NCBI RefSeq assembly: GCF_000308615.1
Contig: NZ_BAGB01000168.1
Coordinates: 62,001 to 126,000, forward strand
Direction: 5' to 3'
Origin: Nocardia jiangxiensis NBRC 101359
GTDB lineage: Bacteria > Actinomycetota > Actinomycetes > Mycobacteriales > Mycobacteriaceae
Length of the DNA stretch: 64,000 nucleotides
Shown: piece after piece, positions 1 to 7,724 of the stretch
Layout: each line of letters starts with the position of its first letter
Position numbering within the stretch: position 1 is the stretch's first letter
Notes under the pieces: model-generated
What the model was told of the DNA's origin: nothing
Seen by the model: the letters and a program-made list of their open reading frames with translations, nothing else
The model's database searches: none
Program-made: the position numbers and the translations under genes

Positions 1-111
1 GCCGATTTCGCTCTCGTGCACGCCGTGCGCGGCGATACCGAAGGCAACCTGGTCTTCGAAAAATCCGCCCTGAACTTCAACCCGCTCGCGGCCATGGCCG
101 GCCGCTGTTGA
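1..111 (+). pseudogene. 3-oxoacid CoA-transferase subunit A, truncated 3' end
   Basis: Frame 1 is open from the window edge to TGA at 109-111 and reads as the end of a class I CoA-transferase alpha subunit (DFALVHAVRGD followed by FNPLAAMAGR). Family members normally continue about 35-40 residues after this point with a segment containing the HTPG-type motif. Here the reading stops after one further residue (Cys). Only the tail lies in the window, so the upstream part cannot be judged. The truncation probably results from the same rearrangement that cut the acyl-CoA dehydrogenase at about 1060. The family call rests on motif memory. Confidence 0.6.
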
Positions 112-175
112 TTGCGGTAACTGATTGACGGTAGTTGGTAGTGCTACTGCGTACCCATTGCGTACCAGCAGCGGC

Positions 176-1018
176 TCATCGCTTCGCGACAATCCATCCT
201 TGCCGATGCCATTGCACGATCATGGCCGCACACGTCACGACCATACGGGCTTCCTGTATGGAGGGTGTCCGCCGTGGACCTTTGCCGCCGTGGCGATCGT
301 GGTTGGGCCACAGCCATCGAAGCATCCCGACCAGCGCTTCAACGTCGTGCGTTTGGTCGCGGCCCGGCAGCATCATCTTCCACGCCGCCGACGATTGCTG
401 CGATCCGAGCTGCCCAATAACGTCTCCGAGGCTTGCAATGGCCTTGTTCGGCACCACGACAGGAATCAGAACATCCTCGACTGCCTTGATCGCATGATCC
501 CAGGCGTCGGAGGCATCCCCGTTGCGTCCGTAGGCATTTGCCCATGCCTCCTTCAACTCGCCGGCCGCCTCGTCTTGTACCGAGACTGCCTCTTTGTAAA
601 CCGTCTCAACGTGTTCGTCGACGACCAGTACGAGCCGGTCTCCTTCAGGCGAAGCGGTCCAGATCGATCCGCCGTCCATGAGGATCACCCGAAGTGCAGA
701 CAGTTGGTCATCGGTGACCCAAGCATCCGGCTCAAGCCTTGCGCTGTGGTGCAACAGAGCGTCGACGAAGTCCAAGGCCATCATCTCGCCAGCGCCAAAT
801 GCCTCCAGCGTGACTTCAAACGCGCCGATCTTCTTTCCGACAACAGCCGCGGGAATTCGGACACGAAGCACGATCTCTTGAAGAGTGGAGTCGCCGAACC
901 TCATTGCAGTGTCCTCGGCCCAGCGCTGGAGTACTCCGCGCAAGTGTTCGGGCACGCCCTCGAACGGACCGTCAGGCTCACGTGCACCACTCCGCTGAGA
1001 CAGCGGTGTCCATGTCAT
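176..1018 (-). CDS. Conserved hypothetical protein, about 280 aa
   Basis: The open frame continues upstream into acyl-CoA dehydrogenase remnants, so the start must be internal. ATG at 1018 (MTWTPLSQRSG) gives the most protein-like N-terminus; ATG at 1051 or 1066 is possible. No signal peptide or membrane segment is visible. The C-terminal third (SDAWDHAIKAVE, WPNHDRHGG, a Trp-His-rich end) resembles actinobacterial proteins of the Abi-C-like kind, but I assign no function. It lies directly behind a truncated acyl-CoA dehydrogenase, so it appears unrelated to the lipid cluster and was joined to it by rearrangement. Confidence 0.6.
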   Translation of the reverse strand: MTWTPLSQRSGAREPDGPFEGVPEHLRGVLQRWAEDTAMRFGDSTLQEIVLRVRIPAAVVGKKIGAFEVTLEAFGAGEMMALDFVDALLHHSARLEPDAWVTDDQLSALRVILMDGGSIWTASPEGDRLVLVVDEHVETVYKEAVSVQDEAAGELKEAWANAYGRNGDASDAWDHAIKAVEDVLIPVVVPNKAIASLGDVIGQLGSQQSSAAWKMMLPGRDQTHDVEALVGMLRWLWPNHDRHGGKGPRRTPSIQEARMVVTCAAMIVQWHRQGWIVAKR

Positions 1019-1059
1019 CCGCACGACTCTAGACGAGGTGGCATGTTGCATGACAGTGC

Positions 1060-1536
1060 TTGCCATTGGAGATGAGGGTTTCGCCCCGTTGACGACATAG
1101 TTGTCACCGTCGCGAACGGCTGTGGTGCGCAACGCTTTCAGATCGGATCCGGCACCCGGTTCTGTCATTGCGATGGCCCCGACGATCGCACCGCTGGCCA
1201 TGCCAGGCAGCCAGCGCCGCTTCTGCTCCACGCTGCCGTAGGTGAGGATGTAGTGCGCGACCAGCCCGCTGTGCACCATGTTGCCGCGTATTGTGCGCCG
1301 AACACCGCGAAGTCGTGGGCGAAGGTGCCGCCTCCTCCGCCGTACTCCTCTGGGATTGATGCGCACAGCAGCCCGAGTTCGCCCGCCTTGTGCCAGAATT
1401 CGCGATCAACGTGCTTCTGATCGGCGAAACGGTCCTGGTGAGGAAGCAATTCGGCTTCGAGGAACTTCGTCGCCATATCCTTCAGTGCGAGGACCTCGTC
1501 GTCGGCCCAGCTGGATCGGTACACAGGGGTGGCCAC
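1060..1536 (-). pseudogene. Acyl-CoA dehydrogenase, frameshifted and truncated
   Basis: GTG at 1536, 11 nt after the upstream SDR stop, opens an acyl-CoA dehydrogenase N-domain (SSWADDEVLALKD, then SIPEEYGGGGG). Near 1285 the frame shifts to a second frame that continues the family sequence (NMVHSGLVAHYILTYGS, AMTEPGAGSDL, then VVNGAK), with a few residues lost at the joint. At about 1075 a further one-base slip precedes LISNG, and similarity then ends at about 1060. The whole C-terminal half, including the catalytic base domain, is missing. It was the last gene of the thiolase-dehydratase-SDR run. It cannot make an active enzyme. Confidence 0.8.
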
Positions 1537-1547
1537 GTGTCGGTTCC

Positions 1548-2378
1548 TCAGATGGTGAAGCCGCCGCCGCAGATGAGGGTCTGCGCGCTGATGTAATCGG
1601 ATTCGGGGGTGCAGAAAAGGTAGACCGCGCCGGCGGCTTCGGTCGGGGTGCCCGCGCGGCCGAGCGGGATCATCTGTTCCATGGTCGCAAGCAGGTCGGG
1701 GTTCACACCAACCTTGAGCTTGCGGCCCTCGATGTCGATGGTGCTGTTGCCGTCGGCCGAGGCTTCGGTGAGACGGGTCTTGATGAACCCGAACGCGACG
1801 GTGTTGACCGTGACGTTGTAGCGGCCCCACTCTTTGGCCATGGTCTTGGTTAGGCCGGTGATACCGGCCTTGGCGGCGGAGTAATTGGCTTGTCCCGCAT
1901 TGCCTCCGGTACCGGCCATCGAGGAGATGTTCACGACCTTGCGGCACGGAATCGGCTCGCCTGCTTCCTTGGCCTGCTTCACCTGTGCGGCGATGACCGG
2001 CTGGGCGGCGCGCAGGATTCGGAACGGGGCCTTGAGGTGCACATCGAGAATGGCATCCCACTGCTCGTCGGTCATCTTCTGGATGACCGAATCCCAGGTG
2101 TAGCCAGCATTGTTGATGATGATGTCGAGCCCGCCGAAGGAATCGACGGCGGTCTGCACGAAGCGGTCGGCGAAGCCTTCCTCGGTGACGCTGCCCGCGC
2201 ACTCGACGGCCTTGCCGCCCGCGGCCTCGATTGCGGCAACGGTTTCTTTCGCGGGTGCCGCGTCGAGGTCGTTGACCACGACCGACGCGCCATTCGAGGC
2301 GAGCTTCAGCGCGATCTCACGGCCGATGCCGCGGCCCGAGCCGGAGACGATCGCTACCTTGCCATCAAGAGTTCCCAT
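1548..2378 (-). CDS. SDR family 3-oxoacyl/3-hydroxyacyl dehydrogenase
   Basis: A 276-aa classical short-chain dehydrogenase. ATG at 2378 begins MGTLDGKVAIVSGSG. The frame is open further upstream, but those codons overlap the dehydratase gene. The NAD(P) motif is GSGRGIG near residue 15, NNAG follows at about 90, and the catalytic set is Ser of NISSMAG with the YSAAK Tyr and Lys. The C-terminus GGGFTI is typical. The insert with KQAKEAGEP before the catalytic Ser is seen in SDRs of actinobacterial acyl-CoA pathways. It lies 14 nt after the MaoC gene and probably oxidises the 3-hydroxyacyl-CoA that the dehydratases make. The exact substrate is not visible. Confidence 0.85.
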   Translation of the reverse strand: MGTLDGKVAIVSGSGRGIGREIALKLASNGASVVVNDLDAAPAKETVAAIEAAGGKAVECAGSVTEEGFADRFVQTAVDSFGGLDIIINNAGYTWDSVIQKMTDEQWDAILDVHLKAPFRILRAAQPVIAAQVKQAKEAGEPIPCRKVVNISSMAGTGGNAGQANYSAAKAGITGLTKTMAKEWGRYNVTVNTVAFGFIKTRLTEASADGNSTIDIEGRKLKVGVNPDLLATMEQMIPLGRAGTPTEAAGAVYLFCTPESDYISAQTLICGGGFTI

Positions 2379-2392
2379 AGTGGCGATGCCTT

Positions 2393-2803
2393 TCAGAGTG
2401 CGACGACGGCGTCGCCGGTTAGCGTGACGGTGCCGTCGGCCAGGGCGACGACCAGCTCCAGGGTGGCGCGGCATTCGCCGTCCACCTCGTCGATGGCTAC
2501 GACCTTCCCGGTGGCGGTGGGTTGTCCGAGCACCGGCGTGATCGAGGCGAACCGGACCCGGTAGGACCGAAGCCGGTGCTGCGGGACCCAATCGGTGAGC
2601 AGTCGGCCCAGGTAGGCCATGGACAACATGCCGTGTGCGAAGACATCGTCGAGCCCGGCCGAGCGGGCCACGTCGATATCGATATGCATCGGGTTGTGGT
2701 CGCCCGAAGCGCCGGCGAACAGGGCCAGATCGGTCCGCGAGATCGGGCGAATCCGCAAGGGCGGCAGTTCTGTTCCGACATGTGCTGCTTCGATGGTGGT
2801 CAT
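2393..2803 (-). CDS. MaoC-like enoyl-CoA hydratase
   Basis: A 136-aa single hot-dog protein. The hydratase-2 signature is ASGDHNPMHID (Asp and His, residues about 33-42), followed by FAHGMLSMAY. Its ATG overlaps the stop of the preceding dehydratase gene (ATGA), which implies translational coupling. Paired small hot-dog proteins such as these two commonly form one heteromeric (R)-specific enoyl-CoA hydratase; MaoC/FAS1-like pairs in steroid side-chain degradation are an example. I infer a heteromer here with the 2800-3258 product. Confidence 0.85.
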   Translation of the reverse strand: MTTIEAAHVGTELPPLRIRPISRTDLALFAGASGDHNPMHIDIDVARSAGLDDVFAHGMLSMAYLGRLLTDWVPQHRLRSYRVRFASITPVLGQPTATGKVVAIDEVDGECRATLELVVALADGTVTLTGDAVVAL

Positions 2804-3258
2804 TGTCCTGCTCCCGGATTGCGCACGACGATCACGGACTTCAAGTCGGCGACGGCGGTACCGTCGACGCGGGTGATCGCGGTTTCCTTCACGATGAATT
2901 CCAGCGCCCCGCCCTTCTTGCTGTACACATCGGTGACACGCGGTGTGGCGGTGAGCACATCCCCCGGGTAGGCGTCCGAGTGGTAGGTGAACGACTGTTC
3001 GCCGTGCAGCACGAAGCGCAGGTCCACCCCCGCCTCGGTGAGGAATCCGAAGGGATCGGAGTTCTCGAGCTCGATGGAGAACAGGAATGTCGGCGGCGCG
3101 GGCAGATCGGTGTATCCGGCGGCCTTGGCGGCATCGAGGTCGGTGTAGATCGGGTTCGTCTCGCCGATGGCCTTGGCGAAGAAGCGCAGCCGACCGGCGT
3201 CCACGGTCAGTGTCGTCGGGGGAAGCTCTTTTCCGACGAGGGCAGGATCCACGGCCAT
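2800..3258 (-). CDS. FAS1-like / MaoC N-domain dehydratase partner
   Basis: A 152-aa protein starting MAVDPALVGKELPP. The MaoC-N-like fold is indicated by FAKAIGETNPIYTD and DLPAPPTFLF, which correspond to the hydratase motif region but lack the full Asp/His catalytic pair. That is the usual state of the non-catalytic partner. ATG at 3258 lies 2 nt after the thiolase stop codon, and its own stop overlaps the next ATG. The longer upstream reading would run into the thiolase gene and is not used. Confidence 0.85.
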   Translation of the reverse strand: MAVDPALVGKELPPTTLTVDAGRLRFFAKAIGETNPIYTDLDAAKAAGYTDLPAPPTFLFSIELENSDPFGFLTEAGVDLRFVLHGEQSFTYHSDAYPGDVLTATPRVTDVYSKKGGALEFIVKETAITRVDGTAVADLKSVIVVRNPGAGQ

Positions 3259-3260
3259 GC

Positions 3261-4448
3261 TCAGCTCACCTTCTCGTACAGGGTGACCACGGCCGCGCCG
3301 CCGAGCCCGATATTGTGCTGCAACGCGACCTTCAAGTCCCCTTCGACCTGGCGGGCCTCGGCCTGACTGCGCAACTGCCACACCAACTCCGCACACTGCG
3401 CCAGACCCGTCGCACCGAGCGGATGTCCCTTGGACAGCAGACCGCCGGACGGATTGGTGACAACCTTTCCGCCATAGGTGTTGTCGCCGTCCTGGATGAA
3501 CTTCTCGGCCGTCCCCTCCGGAGTGAGACCGATGGCCTCGTAGGTCAGCAGCTCATTGGCGGTGAAGCAGTCGTGCAACTCCACCACACGAATATCGTCG
3601 GGCGACACTCCCGACGCCTCGTACACCTGCTGCGCGGCAGCCTTGGACATGTCGTAGCCGACGATCTTGGTCATGTCCTGCTCAGTGAACGTCGAGGCGA
3701 AATCGGTGACCATGGCCTGCGCCTTGATAACCACCGACGCATCGACGCCGTTTGCCTTGGCGAACTCCTCACTGACGAGCACCGCTGCGGCCGCGCCGCA
3801 CGTGGGCGGGCAACACTGCAAGCGGGTCAGGGGACCGTAGATGTGTGGGGAGGCGAGCACTTCCTCGACGGTGACCGGATCACGGAACACCGCAAACGGG
3901 TTGTTCGCCGCGTGTCGGCGCGACTTCACCGATATCTTGGCGAAGGTCTCCGGCGCGGTCCCGTACTTCTCCGCGTATTGCCGCCCTGCCCCGCCGAACA
4001 TCTGTGCGGCGAACGGCGATTCGTCTCGCTCCTGGATTTGGTCCATCACGTCGTTGAACCGATCGAACGGCGTGGGCCGGTCGGTGTAACCCATGGCCAG
4101 CGCACCGCGCTGCATCTGTTCGAACCCGACCGCGAGAGCCACATCCACCGCACCCGATTCCACGGCCTGGCGCGCGAGGAACAGCGCCGAGGAACCCGTC
4201 GAACAGTTGTTGTTGACGTTAATGACCGGAATGCCGGTCTGTCCGAGGCCGTAGACAACGGCCTGACCACAGGTCGAGTCGCCATAGACATACCCGGCGT
4301 ATGCCTGCTGGATATCGGGGTACTCGACCCCGGCGTCGGACAACGCGGCATGCGCCGCCCTGGTCCCCATCACGACGTAGGTCTCAGTCCGGCTCGGCGG
4401 AGTGAAGGGGATCATTCCCACACCCGCGACAACGACACGTCTACTCAT
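3261..4448 (-). CDS. Thiolase-like acetyl-CoA acetyltransferase (SCP2/lipid-transfer type)
   Basis: A 395-aa protein of the SCP2-thiolase/lipid-transfer family found in actinobacterial degradation clusters. The nucleophile Cys lies in NNNCSTGSSAL (near residue 90), a His in VELHDCFTANE, and the C-terminal loop is GHPLGATG. A clear Shine-Dalgarno (GGAAGTG on the minus strand) precedes the ATG. It leads the downstream operon of two hot-dog dehydratases, an SDR and a broken acyl-CoA dehydrogenase, so it probably performs the CoA-dependent cleavage step or an aldol-type reaction. Family members often lack classic thiolase activity; which one applies cannot be read from sequence. Confidence 0.85.
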   Translation of the reverse strand: MSRRVVVAGVGMIPFTPPSRTETYVVMGTRAAHAALSDAGVEYPDIQQAYAGYVYGDSTCGQAVVYGLGQTGIPVINVNNNCSTGSSALFLARQAVESGAVDVALAVGFEQMQRGALAMGYTDRPTPFDRFNDVMDQIQERDESPFAAQMFGGAGRQYAEKYGTAPETFAKISVKSRRHAANNPFAVFRDPVTVEEVLASPHIYGPLTRLQCCPPTCGAAAAVLVSEEFAKANGVDASVVIKAQAMVTDFASTFTEQDMTKIVGYDMSKAAAQQVYEASGVSPDDIRVVELHDCFTANELLTYEAIGLTPEGTAEKFIQDGDNTYGGKVVTNPSGGLLSKGHPLGATGLAQCAELVWQLRSQAEARQVEGDLKVALQHNIGLGGAAVVTLYEKVS

Positions 4449-4583
4449 ATCACTTCCTAGTCTGGTTACCTATTGCTGATTCATTTAGGCGAACATCAGC
4501 GGTTCCGCTTTCTCAAGGAACCGACCCGTATATCGCGTGTAATTGCTGATAAAGCACTCCGAATCTGAACTCTCAGTACCTGG

Positions 4584-4787
4584 TCGCATGGATGGAACGC
4601 ACCGACCACCGACGACGCCGACCGGCCCGGCCAGCAGGCTGTGAGTGAGCTGGTTGCTGATGGAGTGAACGTTGTCCTTGTCGCACTGGATGTGCGGTCG
4701 GACGAGTCAGTAGTAGTTGCGGCAGTACGTCTGGTTCGCAAGCACACCGATCGTCTGGACTTCTTTATCAACAATGCTCAGCGCAGG
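4584..4787 (+). pseudogene. SDR remnant
   Basis: On the strand opposite to the flanking operons the frame containing 4641 reads TDDADRPGQQAVSELVADG, then VVLVALDVRSDES and LDFFINNA. These are the beta2-beta4 region of a short-chain dehydrogenase, including the NNAG-type motif. There is no Gly-rich nucleotide motif upstream and no catalytic Ser-Tyr-Lys downstream, because the sequence becomes unrelated after about 4787. It is a roughly 65-residue fragment. Confidence 0.6.
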
Positions 4788-4819
4788 GGGAGGTTCGTGT
4801 TCGTTGTCGGGGCTGCCGT

Positions 4820-5071
4820 CTAGAATTTGAGATTGCCGGCGGCTATGCGCCAGAACATGGTGCGGTCGATCGATCGGAAGTCCCAGCTCTCGCTGATGAC
4901 GTGTGAGGCGGCGACGATTGCAGCGACATCGAAGTCCTCGTGGGTGGCGGTGCCTTTGGACTCCAACTCGGCGATCACGTATGCGGTTGCGGTCTCCACG
5001 GTATCCAACACGATGCTCTCCACTCGCTTGTAGAAACGGTCGAACACAGCCCGTCCAACTTCAAGGATCAA
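4820..5071 (-). CDS. Small hypothetical protein, 83 aa
   Basis: An 83-codon frame starts with TTG at 5071, immediately after the stop of the CaiB gene, and ends at 4820. The composition is protein-like (VFDRFYKRVES, SWDFRSIDRTMFWR) with no membrane segment or recognised motif. It may be the last gene of the HyuA-to-CaiB operon or a fragment of a longer protein. I do not recognise it. Confidence 0.4.
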   Translation of the reverse strand: MILEVGRAVFDRFYKRVESIVLDTVETATAYVIAELESKGTATHEDFDVAAIVAASHVISESWDFRSIDRTMFWRIAAGNLKF

Positions 5072-6232
5072 TCAACCTTCGTGTCGCTGAAACCTGCTCT
5101 CTGCCAACCGATTACGGATGGGTTGCTTGCCGGGCCAGACGCACTCCGGATCCGCGAGTTCCGCGAGGATCTCCGCAGTGTGCTCGCCACGCTGCACGGG
5201 CGGATGCCCGGCGACCGACGGGGTGCGGCTGAACCGGGGAGCCGGGGCCGGTTGAATCACCTGACGGTCGGTGAGCAGTGCGTTGCGCGACCGGTGATGG
5301 TCGTCGTCGATGAGCTCGTGGAAGTCGACAACCGGCGCGAAGCATGCGTCGGTATCGCCCAGGAGGGCATCCCAATGTGCGAGGGTTTCCGAGGCGAACA
5401 GTGTCGTGAGTTCGTCACTGAACGACGGCCAGTCGTCGCGGTCCCACTGGTCGTGAGCCGAGGGGTCGACCCCGATCGTTGTCAGCAGCAGTGCATAGAA
5501 TTCCGGCTCCAAGGCTCCGACGGTCACGTACCTGTCGTCGGCGGTCCGGTAGGCGCGATACCACGGTGCCGCACCCTGCAGGAAGTTCGACGAGCGTCCC
5601 GCATTCCATATGCCGTTGGCGTCGAGTTCGAACAATGACGCCGCGAGCTGCATCACTCCGTCGACCATGGCGACGTCCACAACCTGGCCTCGGCCCGACT
5701 TCGAGCTCTCCAGCAGCGCCGCGAGGATTCCGAACCCGAGCAACATGCCACCGCCTCCGAAGTCGGCCACTAGATTCAACGGCACCGGCGGGGGCGAGTC
5801 GGCATCGCCCATCATGCTGAGCACGCCACTGCGCGCGAGATAGTTGATGTCGTGTCCGGCCCGCGGGGCATATCGCCCGTTCTGGCCCCACCCGGTCATC
5901 CGCGCGTACACGAGCTTCGGATTGCGTGACAGGCATTCGTCGGGGCCCACCCCGAGACGCTCGGTGACACCGGGCCGAAACGGGTCGATCAGGACGTCTG
6001 CATCGTCGATGAGGCGGCGGATCGTTACGAGACCGTCGGGCCTTTTCAAGTCCAGCATCAATGATCGCCGTCCGCGACTGAGTACCCCGTACGAGTCGTT
6101 GAGTGCCCCGCCGGCTGGGCGTTCCACCGAGATCACGTCGGCGCCGAGATCGGCGAGCAGCATGCCGCCGAACGGACCCGGCCCGATCCCGGAAAGCTCG
6201 ACGACGCGCGTCCCGCTGAGTGGCCCTGTCAT
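5072..6232 (-). CDS. CaiB/BaiF family CoA-transferase
   Basis: A 386-aa class III CoA-transferase or alpha-methylacyl-CoA racemase-like protein. The start MTGPLSGTRVVELSG is the usual family N-terminus; the extra upstream reading overlaps the neighbouring gene. Motifs are LLADLGADVISVERPAGG (residues about 27-44), LDLKRPDG and a downstream APRAGHDINYLARSG segment. Its ATG overlaps the upstream gene end by 4 nt. It lies in an operon with an acyl-CoA dehydrogenase and a CoA ligase, so CoA transfer to, or epimerisation of, a branched or cyclic acyl group is likely. Racemase versus transferase cannot be separated here. Confidence 0.85.
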   Translation of the reverse strand: MTGPLSGTRVVELSGIGPGPFGGMLLADLGADVISVERPAGGALNDSYGVLSRGRRSLMLDLKRPDGLVTIRRLIDDADVLIDPFRPGVTERLGVGPDECLSRNPKLVYARMTGWGQNGRYAPRAGHDINYLARSGVLSMMGDADSPPPVPLNLVADFGGGGMLLGFGILAALLESSKSGRGQVVDVAMVDGVMQLAASLFELDANGIWNAGRSSNFLQGAAPWYRAYRTADDRYVTVGALEPEFYALLLTTIGVDPSAHDQWDRDDWPSFSDELTTLFASETLAHWDALLGDTDACFAPVVDFHELIDDDHHRSRNALLTDRQVIQPAPAPRFSRTPSVAGHPPVQRGEHTAEILAELADPECVWPGKQPIRNRLAESRFQRHEG

Positions 6233-6678
6233 GACATGCCCGCCACGGTGTCGCGCTGTGCCTTCATGTCGGCAGCCAGCGTCGACACGCACATCTCCCG
6301 CACATGAGCAAGTGCCGTCGACCGCGGGTCGGCCCAGTACGCGTTGACCAGCAGCTCCAGCGTCGTCAGTGCGGCGTCGCGCCGCTGGCGCGGACCACTC
6401 GCGCCCGCGAGCCGGCCATCCAGGTCGGCCAGCGCCGGCCCGACAATGGCCGCGAGGTCCTGCTGCGCCGCCCAGCTCGCAATGTCCGACCGCATCCGGG
6501 TAGCGCTCGAGTCTTGCCAGCCGGTGTCCTCGACGGTGTTGGACTGGAGGACCCCGAGCACACCGAGCGCGGCGATCAGCACCGACCGCGCGTAGTCGTC
6601 GGTTTCGTCGATCCGGGGCAGCACCTCGGTGCGGAGCTGCTCACGGACCAGCGTCAAAGCTTGTGCCGGGCCTATCAT
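6229..6678 (-). CDS. DUF6285-like protein
   Basis: A 149-aa mostly helical soluble protein (MIGPAQALTLVREQLRTEV). Its start overlaps the stop of the phosphotransferase gene and its stop overlaps the start of the CaiB gene, so three genes are coupled. Small proteins of this type regularly sit directly after an aminoglycoside-phosphotransferase-like gene in acyl-CoA degradation operons of actinobacteria and proteobacteria. The function is unknown. The family name is from memory and moderately sure. Confidence 0.65.
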   Translation of the reverse strand: MIGPAQALTLVREQLRTEVLPRIDETDDYARSVLIAALGVLGVLQSNTVEDTGWQDSSATRMRSDIASWAAQQDLAAIVGPALADLDGRLAGASGPRQRRDAALTTLELLVNAYWADPRSTALAHVREMCVSTLAADMKAQRDTVAGMS

Positions 6679-7724
6679 TTCGCCTCCTCGAGTGCGTCCG
6701 ACACGAGCTGCCGCATGGTGGGCAGCGTGTAACTCCAGCGGAGCATCCGCAGGTCGGTCGACAGGCCGGCCTGCACCAGATGTGACGCATTGACCCAGCA
6801 CATCGCGTTGAACACCTGGTAGTAGACCTGCCAGAATCGGACGGCCGGCCAGGACACCGATCGTCCTGAGAACTCCTCGTAGTCGGCCACGAACTGCTCC
6901 GGCGCAACCATGTAGCAGGCCAGATCCGAACCGACCCGGTTCGACGCCGCAAGCACCCAGGCGACGTCCTGCATCGGGTCGCCGGGCTGGGCGAACTCCC
7001 AGTCCAGGACACCGGCGATCCGATCGTCGGAGAACATCAGGTTGCCGGTCCGGTAGTCGCCGTGCACCAGGACCAATTCGTCGGTCTCGGGCGCGTTGGC
7101 GCGCAACCAGCCCAGCGCATCGGACAGCACGGGCTCGGGGCCCGAGCGGCTGGTGTCGAGGACCGCTTGTAGCTTGTCGATCAACAGGGTCGCCGGGCGC
7201 CGGCCATAGCGTCGGCTGTCGGACGTGGCCGAGGTTGTCGACGGTAGGTTGACGGCGTGGATCTGCGCGAGAAGTCGGGAGAAGTGGCGTCCCAACGGGC
7301 CTTCGCCCGCCTTGCGCAGGAACTCCTGGCCGGACGGCGACCACGGGACCGGAGTGAACCCCTCCACCCGTTCCATGCCGATGCTCGCTCCGCCCAGCAA
7401 GGTGTCGTCCGGGTCGAACCACAGCGGGCGCGGAGCGGGGACAGGCGTGTCCGCCAGTGCGGTCAATGTCGCGAATTGCCTTGCCGGGTCGGAGAATTCG
7501 CGCATTAGACCGTTCGGCTTGTAGCGTCGCACGACGGCGTTGTGCACGTTGCCCTCGCCGTCGTGTCCGTCGACCAGCAGGGTGTCGTCCGACATCCCCT
7601 GTCCGGCGACGCGCACCGATTCGAGGCGGAAATCGTCGATGTTCAGTTGGTTCGCGACACACTCGGTCAGCGCTGCCCGTGACAGTCCTGGCAGTAGGTC
7701 GTGGCTGCCTGCGGTATCGGTCAT
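6675..7724 (-). CDS. Phosphotransferase family protein (APH/kinase-like)
   Basis: A 349-aa aminoglycoside-phosphotransferase-fold protein. The catalytic loop is LVHGDYRTGNLM (Brenner-type HGDxxxxN) and the metal-binding Asp follows in GVLDWEFAQPGDP. ATG at 7724 overlaps the stop of the upstream acyl-CoA dehydrogenase gene. In actinobacterial fatty-acid/ketone clusters such proteins neighbour acyl-CoA dehydrogenases and resemble the kinase half of the eukaryotic ACAD10/11 fusions, which phosphorylate 4-hydroxyacyl-CoAs. A kinase role on a hydroxyacyl substrate is therefore an inference; antibiotic modification is unlikely in this context. Confidence 0.8.
   Translation of the reverse strand: MTDTAGSHDLLPGLSRAALTECVANQLNIDDFRLESVRVAGQGMSDDTLLVDGHDGEGNVHNAVVRRYKPNGLMREFSDPARQFATLTALADTPVPAPRPLWFDPDDTLLGGASIGMERVEGFTPVPWSPSGQEFLRKAGEGPLGRHFSRLLAQIHAVNLPSTTSATSDSRRYGRRPATLLIDKLQAVLDTSRSGPEPVLSDALGWLRANAPETDELVLVHGDYRTGNLMFSDDRIAGVLDWEFAQPGDPMQDVAWVLAASNRVGSDLACYMVAPEQFVADYEEFSGRSVSWPAVRFWQVYYQVFNAMCWVNASHLVQAGLSTDLRMLRWSYTLPTMRQLVSDALEEAK

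Noticed and set aside
125..1075. 316-codon plus frame opposite the hypothetical gene
   Set aside because: Composition (Arg, His, Cys, Pro-rich) of an antisense shadow of 176-1018; no ribosome site or family.
6675..7724. Aminoglycoside resistance kinase
   Set aside because: Brenner motif fits, but the operon with an acyl-CoA dehydrogenase and CaiB points to acyl-CoA metabolism.
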